This document shows, piece after piece, positions 33,880 through 45,293 of a stretch of DNA of 64,000 nt (the first letter of the stretch is position 1; each line of letters begins with the position of its first letter). The notes under the pieces were generated by a model. That model was not told the DNA's origin. It was given only the letters and a program-made list of their open reading frames with translations, and ran no database searches. Source of the stretch: Rhodopseudomonas sp. (lineage in GTDB: Bacteria; Pseudomonadota; Alphaproteobacteria; Rhizobiales; Xanthobacteraceae). The DNA lies in assembly GCF_013377015.1 (NCBI RefSeq), contig NZ_JACABA010000001.1:579554-643553 (forward strand), given 5' to 3'. Both the position numbers and the translations under genes were made by a program.

Positions 33880-35109
33880 TTACTTGTCCTGAGACAGCGG
33901 CATCTGGATGTCGCCCTTGATGTGTTTGATCGGGCCGACGGACGACGGATTGATGTCGAAGTCGAAGATTTCCGTCGGCAGCCACAACGTGGCGCAGGCG
34001 TTCGGCACGTCGACAACGCCGGAGATGTGGCCCTGGCACGGTGCGGTGCCGAGGATCGAATAGGCCTGGGCGCCGGAGTAGCCGAACTTCTTCAGGTACT
34101 CGATGGCGTTCAGACAGGCCTGGCGATAGGCGATGTGGACGTCGAGGTAATGCTGCTTGCCGGCCTCGTCGACCGAGATGCCCTCGAAGATCAGATAGTC
34201 CTTGTAGTTCGGCGTCATCGGCGACGGCTTGAACACCGGATTCTTGATGCCGTATTTATTGACGCCGTCCTTGATGACGTCGACCTTGATGTGCAGCCAG
34301 CCGGCCATCTCGATCGCGCCGCAGAAGGTGATCTCGCCGTCGCCCTGGCTGAAATGCAGGTCGCCCATCGAGAGCCCGCCGCCCGGCACATAGACCGGGA
34401 AGAACACCTTCGAGCCGCGCGACAGATCCTTGATGTCGCAGTTGCCGCCATGTTCGCGCGGCGGCACGGTGCGGGCGCCTTCGGCCGCGGCCTTGGCCTT
34501 GGCGTCGCCCTTGAGCCGGCCCATATGCGCGGTCGGTCCGAACGGCGGATTGGCGAGGCCGGGGACGCGGGTCGGGTTGGTGGCGATCAGCGCGGTCTCG
34601 CGCTCGTTCCAGGTCGCCAGCAGTTTCGGATCGGGCAGACAGCCGATCAGGCCGGGATGGATCAGGCCGGCGAAGTTCACGCCCGGGATATGGCGCGACG
34701 AGGTGTACATGCCCTTGAAGTCCCAGATCGACTTCTGCGCCAGCGGGAAGTGGTCGGTCAGAAAGCCGCCGCCGTTCTGCTTGGAGAAGAAGCCGTTGAA
34801 GCCCCACTGCGAATCCTTCATCGGGCCGACATCGAGCAGGTCGACGACCAGCAGGTCGCCGGGCTCGGCGCCCTTGACGCCGATCGGGCCGGACAGAAAA
34901 TGCACAATCGACAGGTCGATGTCGCGGACGTCGTCGGCGGAATCGTTGTTCTTGATGAAGCCGCCGGTCCAGTCATAGGTCTCGACGATGAAGTCGTCGC
35001 CGGGATTGACCCAGGCCACCATCGGCACGTCGGGATGCCAGCGATTGTGGATGTTCTCGTTGTCGTAGGCCGACTGCGTCAGATCGACCTTGATGAGTGT
35101 ATCTACCAT
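33880..35109 (-). CDS. fmdA: formamidase / acetamidase (FmdA family)
   Basis: 409 residues of the FmdA/AmdA family: D-L-L-V-V-D-L-L-D-V-G-P, H-P-G-L-I-G-C-L-P-D and the downstream G-G-N-C-D-I-K-D-L-S-R-G-S-K-V-F-F-P-V stretch, then G-D-G-E-I-T-F-C-G-A-I-E-M. It hydrolyses formamide (and possibly acetamide) to ammonia and formate. Strong ribosome site (GGGGAG). It follows urtE by 36 bases. Confidence 0.96.
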   Translation of the reverse strand: MVDTLIKVDLTQSAYDNENIHNRWHPDVPMVAWVNPGDDFIVETYDWTGGFIKNNDSADDVRDIDLSIVHFLSGPIGVKGAEPGDLLVVDLLDVGPMKDSQWGFNGFFSKQNGGGFLTDHFPLAQKSIWDFKGMYTSSRHIPGVNFAGLIHPGLIGCLPDPKLLATWNERETALIATNPTRVPGLANPPFGPTAHMGRLKGDAKAKAAAEGARTVPPREHGGNCDIKDLSRGSKVFFPVYVPGGGLSMGDLHFSQGDGEITFCGAIEMAGWLHIKVDVIKDGVNKYGIKNPVFKPSPMTPNYKDYLIFEGISVDEAGKQHYLDVHIAYRQACLNAIEYLKKFGYSGAQAYSILGTAPCQGHISGVVDVPNACATLWLPTEIFDFDINPSSVGPIKHIKGDIQMPLSQDK

Positions 35110-35145
35110 TTTGAAGACTCCCCTTCGTTACCAGTGGTCGTGCGG

Positions 35146-35835
35146 TTAGACGGACAAATATTTCGAGATCTGTTCGGCATCGACGACGTCGCGCGGGTCG
35201 TCGCGGACGATCTCGCCGTTCTCGATCACCAGCACCCGGTCGGCGACGTCGAGCGCGAAGCTCAGTACCTGTTCGGAGACGATGATCGACAATCCGCGGG
35301 TGTCGCGGATCTGCTTCAGGGTGCGGGCCATCTCCTTGATGATGGAGGGCTGGATGCCTTCGGTCGGCTCGTCGAGCAGCAATACCTTCGGCTTGGTGGC
35401 GAGCGCGCGCGCGATCGCCAGCTGCTGCTGCTGACCGCCGGAAAGGTTGCCGCCGCGGCGGCCCTTCATCTCCAGCAGCACCGGAAACAGCTCGTAGATG
35501 TCGCCCGGCACATCGCGTTCGCCGGAGGCGACCAGGCCGGTCTCGATGTTCTCCTTCACTGTCATGCTGGAGAAGATCATTCGGCCCTGCGGCACGTAAG
35601 CGAGGCCCTTGGCGACCCGCTCGTAGCTCTTCAGCGTCGACAGTTCGGCGCCTTCCATCGACACCGAACCGCTCTTGGTCGGGATGATCCCCATCAGCGA
35701 CTTCATCAGCGTGGTCTTGCCCATGCCGTTGCGGCCCATGATCGCCACGATCTCGTTGGGCGCGACCGCGACATTGAGCCCATGCAGCACCTCGCTCTGG
35801 CCGTAGGCGACGTGAAGATCAGAGATTGCCAGCAT
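35146..35835 (-). CDS. urtE: urea/amide ABC importer ATPase UrtE
   Basis: 229 residues. Walker A G-R-N-G-M-G-K-T-T, signature L-S-G-G-Q-Q-Q-Q-L-A-I-A-R-A-L and Walker B L-L-L-D-E-P-T-E-G-I-Q-P, which with the H-G-L-N-V-A opening is typical of UrtE. It energises the UrtABC importer together with UrtD. Confidence 0.95.
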   Translation of the reverse strand: MLAISDLHVAYGQSEVLHGLNVAVAPNEIVAIMGRNGMGKTTLMKSLMGIIPTKSGSVSMEGAELSTLKSYERVAKGLAYVPQGRMIFSSMTVKENIETGLVASGERDVPGDIYELFPVLLEMKGRRGGNLSGGQQQQLAIARALATKPKVLLLDEPTEGIQPSIIKEMARTLKQIRDTRGLSIIVSEQVLSFALDVADRVLVIENGEIVRDDPRDVVDAEQISKYLSV

Positions 35836-35859
35836 CGCAGCGCTCCTTCAGTACCGGGC

Positions 35860-36615
<756 letters not shown>

Positions 36616-36624
36616 GGTTCTCTC

Positions 36625-37791
36625 CTATTCGGCCGGGGCGCCGTCGGCGACAGGCCCGAAGGACTTGCCGTTCTTGGAATCGGCCTTAGGGTCGGAGCCG
36701 GATTTGCGTGAGGCGAACAGCCGGTCGATCCGCGGCTGGATGTAATCGCCCCAGATGCCCGCGAGCCCATTGGGGAAAGCCAGCACTACCGCGATGAACA
36801 GGCCGCCGAGGCCGAACAGCCACAATTCGGGGAAAGATTCCGACAGGCTGGTCTTGGCGAAATTCACCAGCAATGTGCCGTACACGGCGCCCAGGATCGA
36901 CAGCCGGCCGCCGACCGCGGTGTAGATCACCATCTCGATCGACGGCACGATGCCGACGAAGGACGGCGACATGAAGCCGACGTTGAGCGCGAACATCGCT
37001 CCGCCGATCGCGGCGAACATCGCGGCGACGCAGAAGGCGAAGATCTTGAAGTTGGCGACGCTGTAGCCGGAGAACCGCACCCGGTCCTCCTTCTCGCGCA
37101 TCGCCACCAGGATGCGGCCGAGCTTGGAGCGGCGGATGAACTGGGCGATGAAGATGCAGCCGAACAGCAGCGCCACTTCGAAGAAGTACAGCACGATCTT
37201 GGCGTGATCGGGCCGGATATCCCAGCCCTTCAGGGTGCGCAGGTCGGTCATGCCGTTGATGCCGCCGGTGTAGCCCTGCTGGCCGACGATCAGGATGGTC
37301 AGAATGGCGGCGACCGCCTGGGTGATGATCGCGAAATAGGTGCCGCCGACCCGGCGCTTGAACATCGCAGCACCAATGATGAAGGCGAAGAACGCCGGCA
37401 CCACGATGATGGCGATCACCGTGAAGGTCAGGCTGTGGAACGGTTTCCAGAACAACGGCAGCGAGGTGATCTGATTCCAGTCCATGAAATCAGGAATGCC
37501 GGGCGTCGACTGGATCTTGGTGTTCTCGGGGCTCGAGGCTTCGAGCTTGAGAAACATCGCCATGCAGTAGCCGCCGAGGCCGAAAAACACACCCTGGCCG
37601 AGGCTGAGAATGCCGCCAAATCCCCAGCAGATCACCAGTCCCAGCGCGACGAAGGCGTAGGTCAGATATTTGGCGACCAAATTGAGCCTGAACACATCGA
37701 GGCTGAGCGGCAGGATCACCACCAGCAGGACGGCCAGAACCAGAATGCCCATCAGCTCTTTGCGATTAACGAAGCGCGCGTTGTCGTTCAT
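36625..37791 (-). CDS. urtC: urea/amide ABC importer permease UrtC
   Basis: 388 residues from the ATG at 37791, which has AAGAGG upstream; an earlier TTG extension is unlikely. LivM-like with about ten spans, e.g. Y-A-F-V-A-L-G-L-V-I-C-W-G-F-G-G-I-L-S-L-G-Q-G (EAA-like core). The C-terminal tail (about 365-388) is charged and hydrophilic. Confidence 0.93.
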   Translation of the reverse strand: MNDNARFVNRKELMGILVLAVLLVVILPLSLDVFRLNLVAKYLTYAFVALGLVICWGFGGILSLGQGVFFGLGGYCMAMFLKLEASSPENTKIQSTPGIPDFMDWNQITSLPLFWKPFHSLTFTVIAIIVVPAFFAFIIGAAMFKRRVGGTYFAIITQAVAAILTILIVGQQGYTGGINGMTDLRTLKGWDIRPDHAKIVLYFFEVALLFGCIFIAQFIRRSKLGRILVAMREKEDRVRFSGYSVANFKIFAFCVAAMFAAIGGAMFALNVGFMSPSFVGIVPSIEMVIYTAVGGRLSILGAVYGTLLVNFAKTSLSESFPELWLFGLGGLFIAVVLAFPNGLAGIWGDYIQPRIDRLFASRKSGSDPKADSKNGKSFGPVADGAPAE

Positions 37792-37804
37792 GAGCTTGAG
37801 CCTC

Positions 37805-38731
37805 TTATTTACGGACTTTGAGGGCAAACAGACCCTGCGGGCGCAGCATCAGGATTCCGACGACCGCGAGCAGCGTCAGAACCTTCGCCATCGACCCCGA
37901 CATGAAGAATTCGAGCGTCGATTGCGTCTGCGAGATGCTGAAGGCCGAGGCGATGGTGCCGACCAGGCTGGCGGCGCCGCCGAACACCACCACCAGGAAG
38001 GTGTCGACGATGTAGAGCTGGCCCGAGGTCGGTCCGGTCGACCCGATCATGGTGAAGGCTGAGCCCGCGATCCCGGCGATGCCGCAGCCGAGCCCGAAGG
38101 TGTAGCAGTCGACCCGCTCGGTGTTGATGCCCACCGCGCCAGCCATGATGCGGTTCTGCACCACGGCGCGGACCTGGCGGCCCCAGCGCGATTTGTACAT
38201 GACGTAGGCCACCGCGATCGTGATCAGCAGCGTCAGGCACATCACGAAGATGCCGTTGATCGGCACCTCGATGCTGTCGGTGACCTTCTGCGAGCCCAGC
38301 ATCCACTGCGGCAGTTCGACGCCGACTTCGCGGGCGCCGAAGATCGAGCGATAGGCCTGCTGCAGGATCAGGCTGAGGCCCCAGGTCGCGAGCAGCGTAT
38401 CGAGCGGGCGCTTGTAGAGATGGCGTATCAGCGCCCATTCGACCAGCATGCCTAACGCACCGGATGCGAAGAACGCCAATATCATGGCGACGAAGAAGTA
38501 ACCGCTGAACAGCGACGGCAGAAACGCCTGGAAGAAATTCGACGTCATCCAGGTGACGTAGGCGCCGAGGATCATGAACTCGCCATGGGCCATGTTGATG
38601 ACCCCCATCTGGCCGAAGATGATCGCCAGACCGAGCGCCATCAGGACGTACACGGAGAACAGGATCAGGCCCGCGAAGCCCTGCATGACGAAAATTGAGC
38701 CGAGATCACCAATCGAATAGTCGCCGAACAT
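37805..38731 (-). CDS. urtB: urea/amide ABC importer permease UrtB
   Basis: 308 residues, LivH-like, with about eight spans and the opening L-M-A-L-G-L-A-I-I-F-G-Q-M-G-V-I-N-M-A-H-G-E-F. Ribosome site GAGGA six bases upstream. An 11-bp hairpin lies between it and urtA. Confidence 0.94.
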   Translation of the reverse strand: MFGDYSIGDLGSIFVMQGFAGLILFSVYVLMALGLAIIFGQMGVINMAHGEFMILGAYVTWMTSNFFQAFLPSLFSGYFFVAMILAFFASGALGMLVEWALIRHLYKRPLDTLLATWGLSLILQQAYRSIFGAREVGVELPQWMLGSQKVTDSIEVPINGIFVMCLTLLITIAVAYVMYKSRWGRQVRAVVQNRIMAGAVGINTERVDCYTFGLGCGIAGIAGSAFTMIGSTGPTSGQLYIVDTFLVVVFGGAASLVGTIASAFSISQTQSTLEFFMSGSMAKVLTLLAVVGILMLRPQGLFALKVRK

Positions 38732-38769
38732 CGATCTGTCCTCTGTCGTTGTGAAATCGCGGGAGAAGT

Positions 38770-38805
38770 CCCTGCGTCGCTCGCAAGCAAGCTCGCGACG
38801 CAGGG
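38770..38805 (-). terminator. hairpin between urtA and urtB
   Basis: Exact eleven-base arms CCCTGCGTCGC and GCGACGCAGGG with a 14-base loop, in the 146-base gap after urtA. No T-run follows on the transcribed strand, so it may act as a partial terminator or 3' stabiliser that raises UrtA over the permeases, not as a full stop. Confidence 0.5.
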
Positions 38806-38877
38806 CCGTCAGGCGGGGATAGGTCGTCCGCGCCAGGGAGAGGTGTCCGAACGAGCCGCGCTAGGACGCGCGCGGGC

Positions 38878-40137
38878 TCACTGGTAGCCCTTCGGGAACG
38901 GATCCGGCTCGACCAGATCGGCGGTCTCGTAGATCAGTTCGAACTGGCCATCGAGCTTGGCCTTGCCGACGCGGGTCTTGGACCACAGATGGTGATTTTC
39001 GTGGATCCGGACGTAGCCTTCCGGCGCGCCCTTGAACTCGATCCCGGGCGAAGCCGCCGCGATCTTGTCGACATCGAACGAACCGGCCTTCTCGACCGTC
39101 AGCTTCCACAGCCACGGGCCCAGATAGGCGGCCTGGGTAACGTCGCCGATCACCGTCTTCTCGCCCCACATCTTGTGGAACGCGGCGACGAACTTCTCAT
39201 TGTTCTCGTTCTTCAGCGACTGGAAGTACTTCATGCAGGCGTAGGCGCCCGCGATGTTCTCGCCGCCGATGCCGTCGATTTCGTCTTCGGTGACCGAGAT
39301 CGTCAGCAGCGCCTGCTTCGACAGGTCGATGCCGGCCGCCTTCAGCTGCTTGTAGAACGCCACGTTCGATCCGCCGACGACGTCGGTGAAGATCACGTCC
39401 GGCTTGGTCAGCTTGATCTTGTTGATGACCGAGTTGAACTGGGTGTTGCCGAGCGGGTAATATTCTTCGCCGACAACCTTGCCCTTGAGCACGTTCTCGA
39501 CGTGCTTGCGCGCGATCTTGTTCGAGGTGCGCGGCCAGATGTAGTCGGAACCGACGAAGAAGAAGCTCTTGGCGCCCTTCTCCTTGGCGATCCAGTTGAG
39601 GCCGGCCAGAATCTGCTGGGTGGCTTCCTGGCCGGTGTAGATCACGTTCTTGGACTGCTCGAGTCCTTCATAGAAGGTCGGGTAGTACAACATGCCGTTG
39701 TACTGCTCCATCACCGGCAGCACCGCCTTGCGCGACGCCGAGGTCCAGCAACCCATGATCGCCGCGACCTTGTCGTTGACCAACAGCTTCTTGGCCTTTT
39801 CCGCGAAAGTCGGCCAATCCGAAGCGCCGTCTTCTTGGATGATCTTGATCTTGCGCCCGAGCACGCCGCCGGCTTCGTTGATCTGCGCGATCGCCAGCTT
39901 TTCGGCTTCGATCGAGCCGGTTTCGGAAATCGCCATCGTGCCGGTGGCCGAATGCAGAATTCCGACGGTCACTTCAGTATCGGTAACCGCGAGGCCGGTG
40001 GTGTTGACCGCGGAGGTTGCAGGTCCGGCGGCAAAGGACGGCCCGCCGAACATCGAGATGGCCGGAATGGCCGCGATTCCCATCAACAGCTTGCGCCGCA
40101 GCGGTGAATCGAGACCCCGCTTTTTATCGTCTGACAT
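38878..40137 (-). CDS. urtA: urea/short-chain amide ABC importer binding protein UrtA
   Basis: 419 residues. A twin-arginine-like signal (L-R-R-K-L-L-M-G-I-A-A-I-P) ends near residue 35-40 (S-F-A-A-G). The mature part starts V-G-I-L-H-S-A-T-G-T-M-A-I-S-E-T, the ligand-loop pattern of UrtA/FmdD. The neighbouring formamidase and amidase suggest urea or short amides as ligand. Good ribosome site (AAGGGG). Divergent from the permease-kinase gene, with an inverted repeat between them. Confidence 0.94.
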   Translation of the reverse strand: MSDDKKRGLDSPLRRKLLMGIAAIPAISMFGGPSFAAGPATSAVNTTGLAVTDTEVTVGILHSATGTMAISETGSIEAEKLAIAQINEAGGVLGRKIKIIQEDGASDWPTFAEKAKKLLVNDKVAAIMGCWTSASRKAVLPVMEQYNGMLYYPTFYEGLEQSKNVIYTGQEATQQILAGLNWIAKEKGAKSFFFVGSDYIWPRTSNKIARKHVENVLKGKVVGEEYYPLGNTQFNSVINKIKLTKPDVIFTDVVGGSNVAFYKQLKAAGIDLSKQALLTISVTEDEIDGIGGENIAGAYACMKYFQSLKNENNEKFVAAFHKMWGEKTVIGDVTQAAYLGPWLWKLTVEKAGSFDVDKIAAASPGIEFKGAPEGYVRIHENHHLWSKTRVGKAKLDGQFELIYETADLVEPDPFPKGYQ

Positions 40138-40195
40138 AACTACCCCTTCATGCTTTCGAGGACCGAATTTCAGTCAGGCCACGATTGCCGAATTA

Positions 40196-40238
40196 TTGCG
40201 GTGCACCGATACGCAAGATCACGTATGTTGCACCGCAA
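40196..40238. promoter_or_regulatory. imperfect inverted repeat between urtA and permease-kinase gene
   Basis: Left arm TTGCGGTGCACCGATACG (40196-40213) and right arm CGTATGTTGCACCGCAA (40222-40238) pair over about 16 bases with one bulge and a short loop. A TGCACCG direct repeat is inside (40202, 40229). This position suits control of both divergent operons; whether it is a binding site or an RNA hairpin is unknown. Confidence 0.45.
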
Positions 40239-40293
40239 GACCGCGACGTAGATTTTTCAGCGGGGTGATGGATCGACAGCCAGGGAGACGCAG

Positions 40294-43200
40294 GTGGCAG
40301 GGCGGCAGCGCATAGACCGCGTGAGACGCCAGTATAATCAGTGGGTTGCCAACCAAACCCTGGAAGACTACGCGCTCCGCTTCACCGCCAAGAGCGCACG
40401 ACGCTGGTCCGCCGCCCGCGTCGCCAACACCGCGCTGGGCGCGATCTCGTTCCTCGCGCTGGAAGCGATCGGCGGCACCATCACGCTGAACTACGGAGTC
40501 ACCAACGCCACCGCGGCGATCCTCGTCGTCAGCGTGATCATCTTCTGCTGCGGCCTGCCGATTGCCTATTATGCAGCCAGGTGTGGCGTCGATATCGACT
40601 TGCTTACGCGCGGCGCCGGATTTGGCTACATCGGATCGACCATCACCTCGCTGATCTATGCCTCATTCACGTTCATCTTTTTCGCCATCGAAGCTGTTAT
40701 CCTCGCCACCGCGCTGCAGCTGTGCTTCGGATTGCCGCTACCGCTGGGCTATCTGTTCAGCGCAGTGGCGATCATCCCGCTGGTGACCCACGGCATCACC
40801 CTGATCAGCCGGTTCCAGCTCTGGACCCAGCCGTTCTGGATCATGCTGCACATCCTGCCGTTCGCGGCGATCGCGGTGAAAAGCCCGGAATCATTTCGGC
40901 AATGGACCTCGTTCGCGGGCGCGCATGGCGACCCGTCGGGCCATCTCGACCTGTTGCTGTTCGGGACCGCGGCCTCGGTGGTGTTCTCGCTGGTGGCGCA
41001 GATCGGCGAACAGGTCGACTTCCTGCGCTTTCTGCCGCGCGACCGCCGCACCTCGAAGCGGTCGTGGTGGATCGCCATGGTGTGTGCCGGGCCGGGCTGG
41101 ATCGTGCCGGGCGCGATCAAGCTGCTGGCGGGATCGTTCCTGGCGTATTTCGCGCTGATGCACGGCCTGCCGGCGCAGGACGCCGCCGAGCCCGCGCACA
41201 TGTATCTCGAGGCGTTTCGCTACGTGCTGGCGCAGCCGGGGCTGGCGCTGGCGCTGACTGGCGCCTTCGTGATCCTGTCGCAACTGAAGATCAACGTCAC
41301 CAACGCCTATGCGGGCTCGATCGCGTGGTCGAACTTCTTCTCCCGCCTCACCCACAGCCACCCCGGCCGCGTGGTTTGGCTGGTGTTCAACGTGCTGGTG
41401 GCGCTGCTGCTGATGGAGATCGGCGTCTACAAGGCGCTGGAGCAGACCCTGGCGCTGTATTCCAACGTGGCGATCGCCTGGGTCGGCGCGCTGGTGTCCG
41501 ATCTGGTCATCAACAAGCCGCTCGGGCTGCGGCCGCAGCACATGGAATTCAAGCGCGCGCATCTTTACGACATCAACCCGGTCGGCGTCGGCTCGATGCT
41601 GATCGCCACGGTGGTGTCGATCAGCGCATTCTACGGCGTGTTCGGGCCAACCGCGAAGGCGCTGGCGCCGTTCGTGGCGCTGCTGGTCGCGTTCGTTACC
41701 GCGCCGCTGATCGCCTACGCCACCGACGGCCGCTATTACATCGCGCGCAAGCCGAAGCGCAGCTGGCAGAACCTCGAAGCGATCAAGTGCTGCATCTGCG
41801 AGCACTCGTTCGAGCCGGAGGACATGGCGTCGTGCCCGGCCTATGCGGGGCCGATCTGTTCGCTGTGCTGCTCGCTCGACGCCCGCTGCCATGATCTGTG
41901 CAAGCCGCACGCGCGGATCAACGCTCAGATTTCCGGCACGCTCGGCAAGCTGCTGCCGCGGCCAATCTACGCCCGGATCAACTCGCAGCTCGGCCACTAT
42001 CTCGGCGTGTTCCTGATCTCGGTCGGCCTGGTCGGGTTGACGCTCAGCCTGATCTATCTGCAGGCATCGGCCGCGATCACGGTCGATCAGGTCCAGCTTT
42101 CGGAAGTGCTGTGGAAACTGTTCTTCGCGCTCACCATCATCATCGGCGTGGTGGCCTGGCTGTTCGTGCTGGCGCGGCAGAGCCGGCAGGCGGCCGAGGC
42201 CGAAACCAGGCGGCAGACCACGCTGCTGATGCAGGAAATCGCCGCCCACCGGCAGACCGACATCGAACTGCAGCGCGCCAAGGAAGTCGCCGAATCCGCC
42301 AACCTCGCCAAGAGCCGCTACGTGGTCGGCCTCAGCCATGAGTTGCGCTCGCCGCTCAACGCGATCAGCGGCTATGCGCAATTACTGGAGCAGGACACCA
42401 GCCTGCCACCGCGACCGCGCGACCAGATCCGGCTGGTGCGCCGCAGCGCCGATCATCTGTCCGGGTTGATCGACGGCCTGCTCGACATCTCCAAGATCGA
42501 GGCCGGGCGGCTGTATCTGTCGCGCGACGAGGTCCGGCTCGGCGAATTCCTCGATCAACTGGTCGGGATGTTCCGCCTGCAGGCTGCCGCCAAGGACATC
42601 GAATTCGTGTTCAAGCGGCCGACCTATCTCCCCCCGGTGGTCTATGCCGACGAGAAGCGGCTGCGCCAGGTGCTGATCAACCTGCTCTCCAACGCGATCA
42701 AGTTCACCCAGTCCGGCAGCGTGCATTTCATCGTTCACTATCGCAATCCGGTCGCTGAACTCGAGGTCCGCGACACCGGCCCCGGCATCCATGCCAACGA
42801 TCTGGAGCGGATCTTCGCGCCGTTCGAGCGCGGCGCGCTCGGGATCTCGCAGCCGCACACCGGCACCGGCCTCGGGCTCACCATCAGCAAGCTGCTGGCG
42901 GGCGTGATGGGTGGCGATCTCCGGGTCACCAGCACGCTCGGCAAGGGCAGCACCTTCAGCGTCAAGATGCTGCTGTCCGAGGTCACCAACCCGACCCGCA
43001 CAAGGGCGATCCGTGCGCCGATCCTCGGCTATTACGGTCCGCGCAAGACCATCCTGATCACCGACGACGATCCGACCCAGCGCGAATTGTTGCAGGAGGT
43101 GCTGGCACCGCTCGGCTTCATCGTGCTCAGCGCGCCGGACGGCTATGCTTGCGTCAGCCTCGCCGAGCACTGCCAGCCGGATCTGTTCCTGCTCGACATC

Positions 43201-43651
43201 TCGATGGCCGGCATCGACGGCTGGACCGTGGCCGAAACGCTGCGCGAGAAGGGCCACTATCATGCCCGCATCCTGATGGTTTCCGCCAGCGCGCTGGAGG
43301 CCCACGGCGCGCCGCTGGCGCGAACCTTCCACGACGGCTATCTGATGAAGCCGATCGACATTCCGCGGCTGCTGGAATTGATCGGGCAATTGCTCAAGCT
43401 GCGGTGGAAATATGTCGGCGAGCCGATCGGCGAGCTCGGGCCGAGGGCGGACCTCAACAGCCCGCCGATGCAGCATGTCGAGGAGCTGATCCAGCTCGGC
43501 CAGCTCGGCTTCATCCGCGGCATCGAGTCCAAGCTCGACCAGATCCACAGCGATTATCCGGAGTCCGAGGCGTTCGTGACAAAGATGCGCGGGCTAATCG
43601 ACCGATTCGACCTTGATCAGTACATGAAAACCCTGAACACCCTGTATCGCC

Positions 43652-43662
<11 letters not shown>
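40294..43662 (+). CDS. NCS1-type permease fused to hybrid histidine kinase
   Basis: 1122 residues from a GTG at 40294 with GGGAG before it. Residues about 1-480 are a 12-span purine-cytosine/allantoin (NCS1)-like permease (A-I-S-F-L-A-L-E-A-I-G-G). Residues 498-540 hold nine cysteines (499, 500, 502, 514, 522, 525, 526, 532, 536) in a probable metal-binding loop. Two more spans (about 565-585, 605-628) lead to HisKA with H682 (S-H-E-L-R-S-P-L-N-A) and HATPase (N-box L-L-S-N-A-I-K-F-T; G-T-G-L-G-L). The receiver has D968 (L-L-D-I-S). A transporter-like sensor controlling nitrogen scavenging is inferred from its position opposite urtA. The following LuxR gene overlaps by 11 bases. Confidence 0.9.
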
Positions 43663-44581
<919 letters not shown>

Positions 44582-44620
44582 GCGCAGCGCGCCGTTCGCG
44601 CACGTCGACCATTTGAACCG

Positions 44621-44755
44621 GTCATTCCGGGGCGCGAGGCCGCAGGCCGAGCGAACCCGGAATCTCGCCGCGTGTACGATCATTGAAATTGCGCTTGGCG
44701 CCGGCGCAAGATTCCGGGTTCGCTCGCAGCTTCGCTGCTCGCGCCCCGGAATGAC
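44621..44755. repeat. palindromic intergenic repeat, family A (copy 5)
   Basis: 135 bases with family A ends and arms, in the gap between convergent genes. Confidence 0.88.
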
Positions 44756-44780
44756 GACCCCTTATCGACGACGTGACCCC

Positions 44781-45131
44781 TCACGCCTCATCCGCGGGAA
44801 CGAAGCAGCTGATGACGACGCTGCCGCGGTGGTTGACGTACCAGACGATCGCGCCGCCGACCGGATTGCCGGCGTTGCGGATCACGGCCTTGGCCGGCAC
44901 CTCCCACCACACGCCGTCGATCGGCACCCAGTAGGCCCCGCCGCGGATATCATAACTGGTGCGATGGCCGTCGGAGACGTCGCAGCACGGCACCCCGGCA
45001 GCGCTTCGCATGCTCTTGAACCAGGCCCGGATGTCGTCGGGAACATCGCCGAACTGACCGCGGTCGACGGCGCGCGCGTCGGATGCGACCACGAGTGAAA
45101 CCACGGCAGCCAGACGCGCGAGCGCGATCAT
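44781..45131 (-). CDS. secreted hypothetical protein
   Basis: 116 residues from the ATG at 45131, supported by GGAG seven bases upstream. It begins with a signal peptide (A-R-L-A-A-V-V-S-L-V-V-A-S-D-A-R-A, cleavage near A-R-A). The mature part has paired cysteines (V-P-C-C-D-V-S-D-G) and the W-V-P-I-D-G-V-W-W-E-V-P pattern. Small periplasmic proteins of this type are common in Bradyrhizobium; function unknown. Confidence 0.75.
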   Translation of the reverse strand: MIALARLAAVVSLVVASDARAVDRGQFGDVPDDIRAWFKSMRSAAGVPCCDVSDGHRTSYDIRGGAYWVPIDGVWWEVPAKAVIRNAGNPVGGAIVWYVNHRGSVVISCFVPADEA

Positions 45132-45293
45132 CGGTTTCTCCGCGACATCAAGTCGGGCCATGATGCGGCCGAGCCGGCCCGACATCAACCTGTCAACGCG
45201 GGTTTTGCGCCGGCGATTCGTCGCTGTGCGCCGCAACAACCGGACGCCGCGGCGTACGCCGGCTCGGCGCTTTCCCGAATCTGGCGGCCGTTG

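Noticed and set aside
40138-40293. Sigma-54 promoter or NtrC site for urtA
   Set aside because: The GG/GC spacings seen are 8 or 11, not 10, and the GGTGCACC element is not in a TGCACC-N-GGTGCA arrangement.
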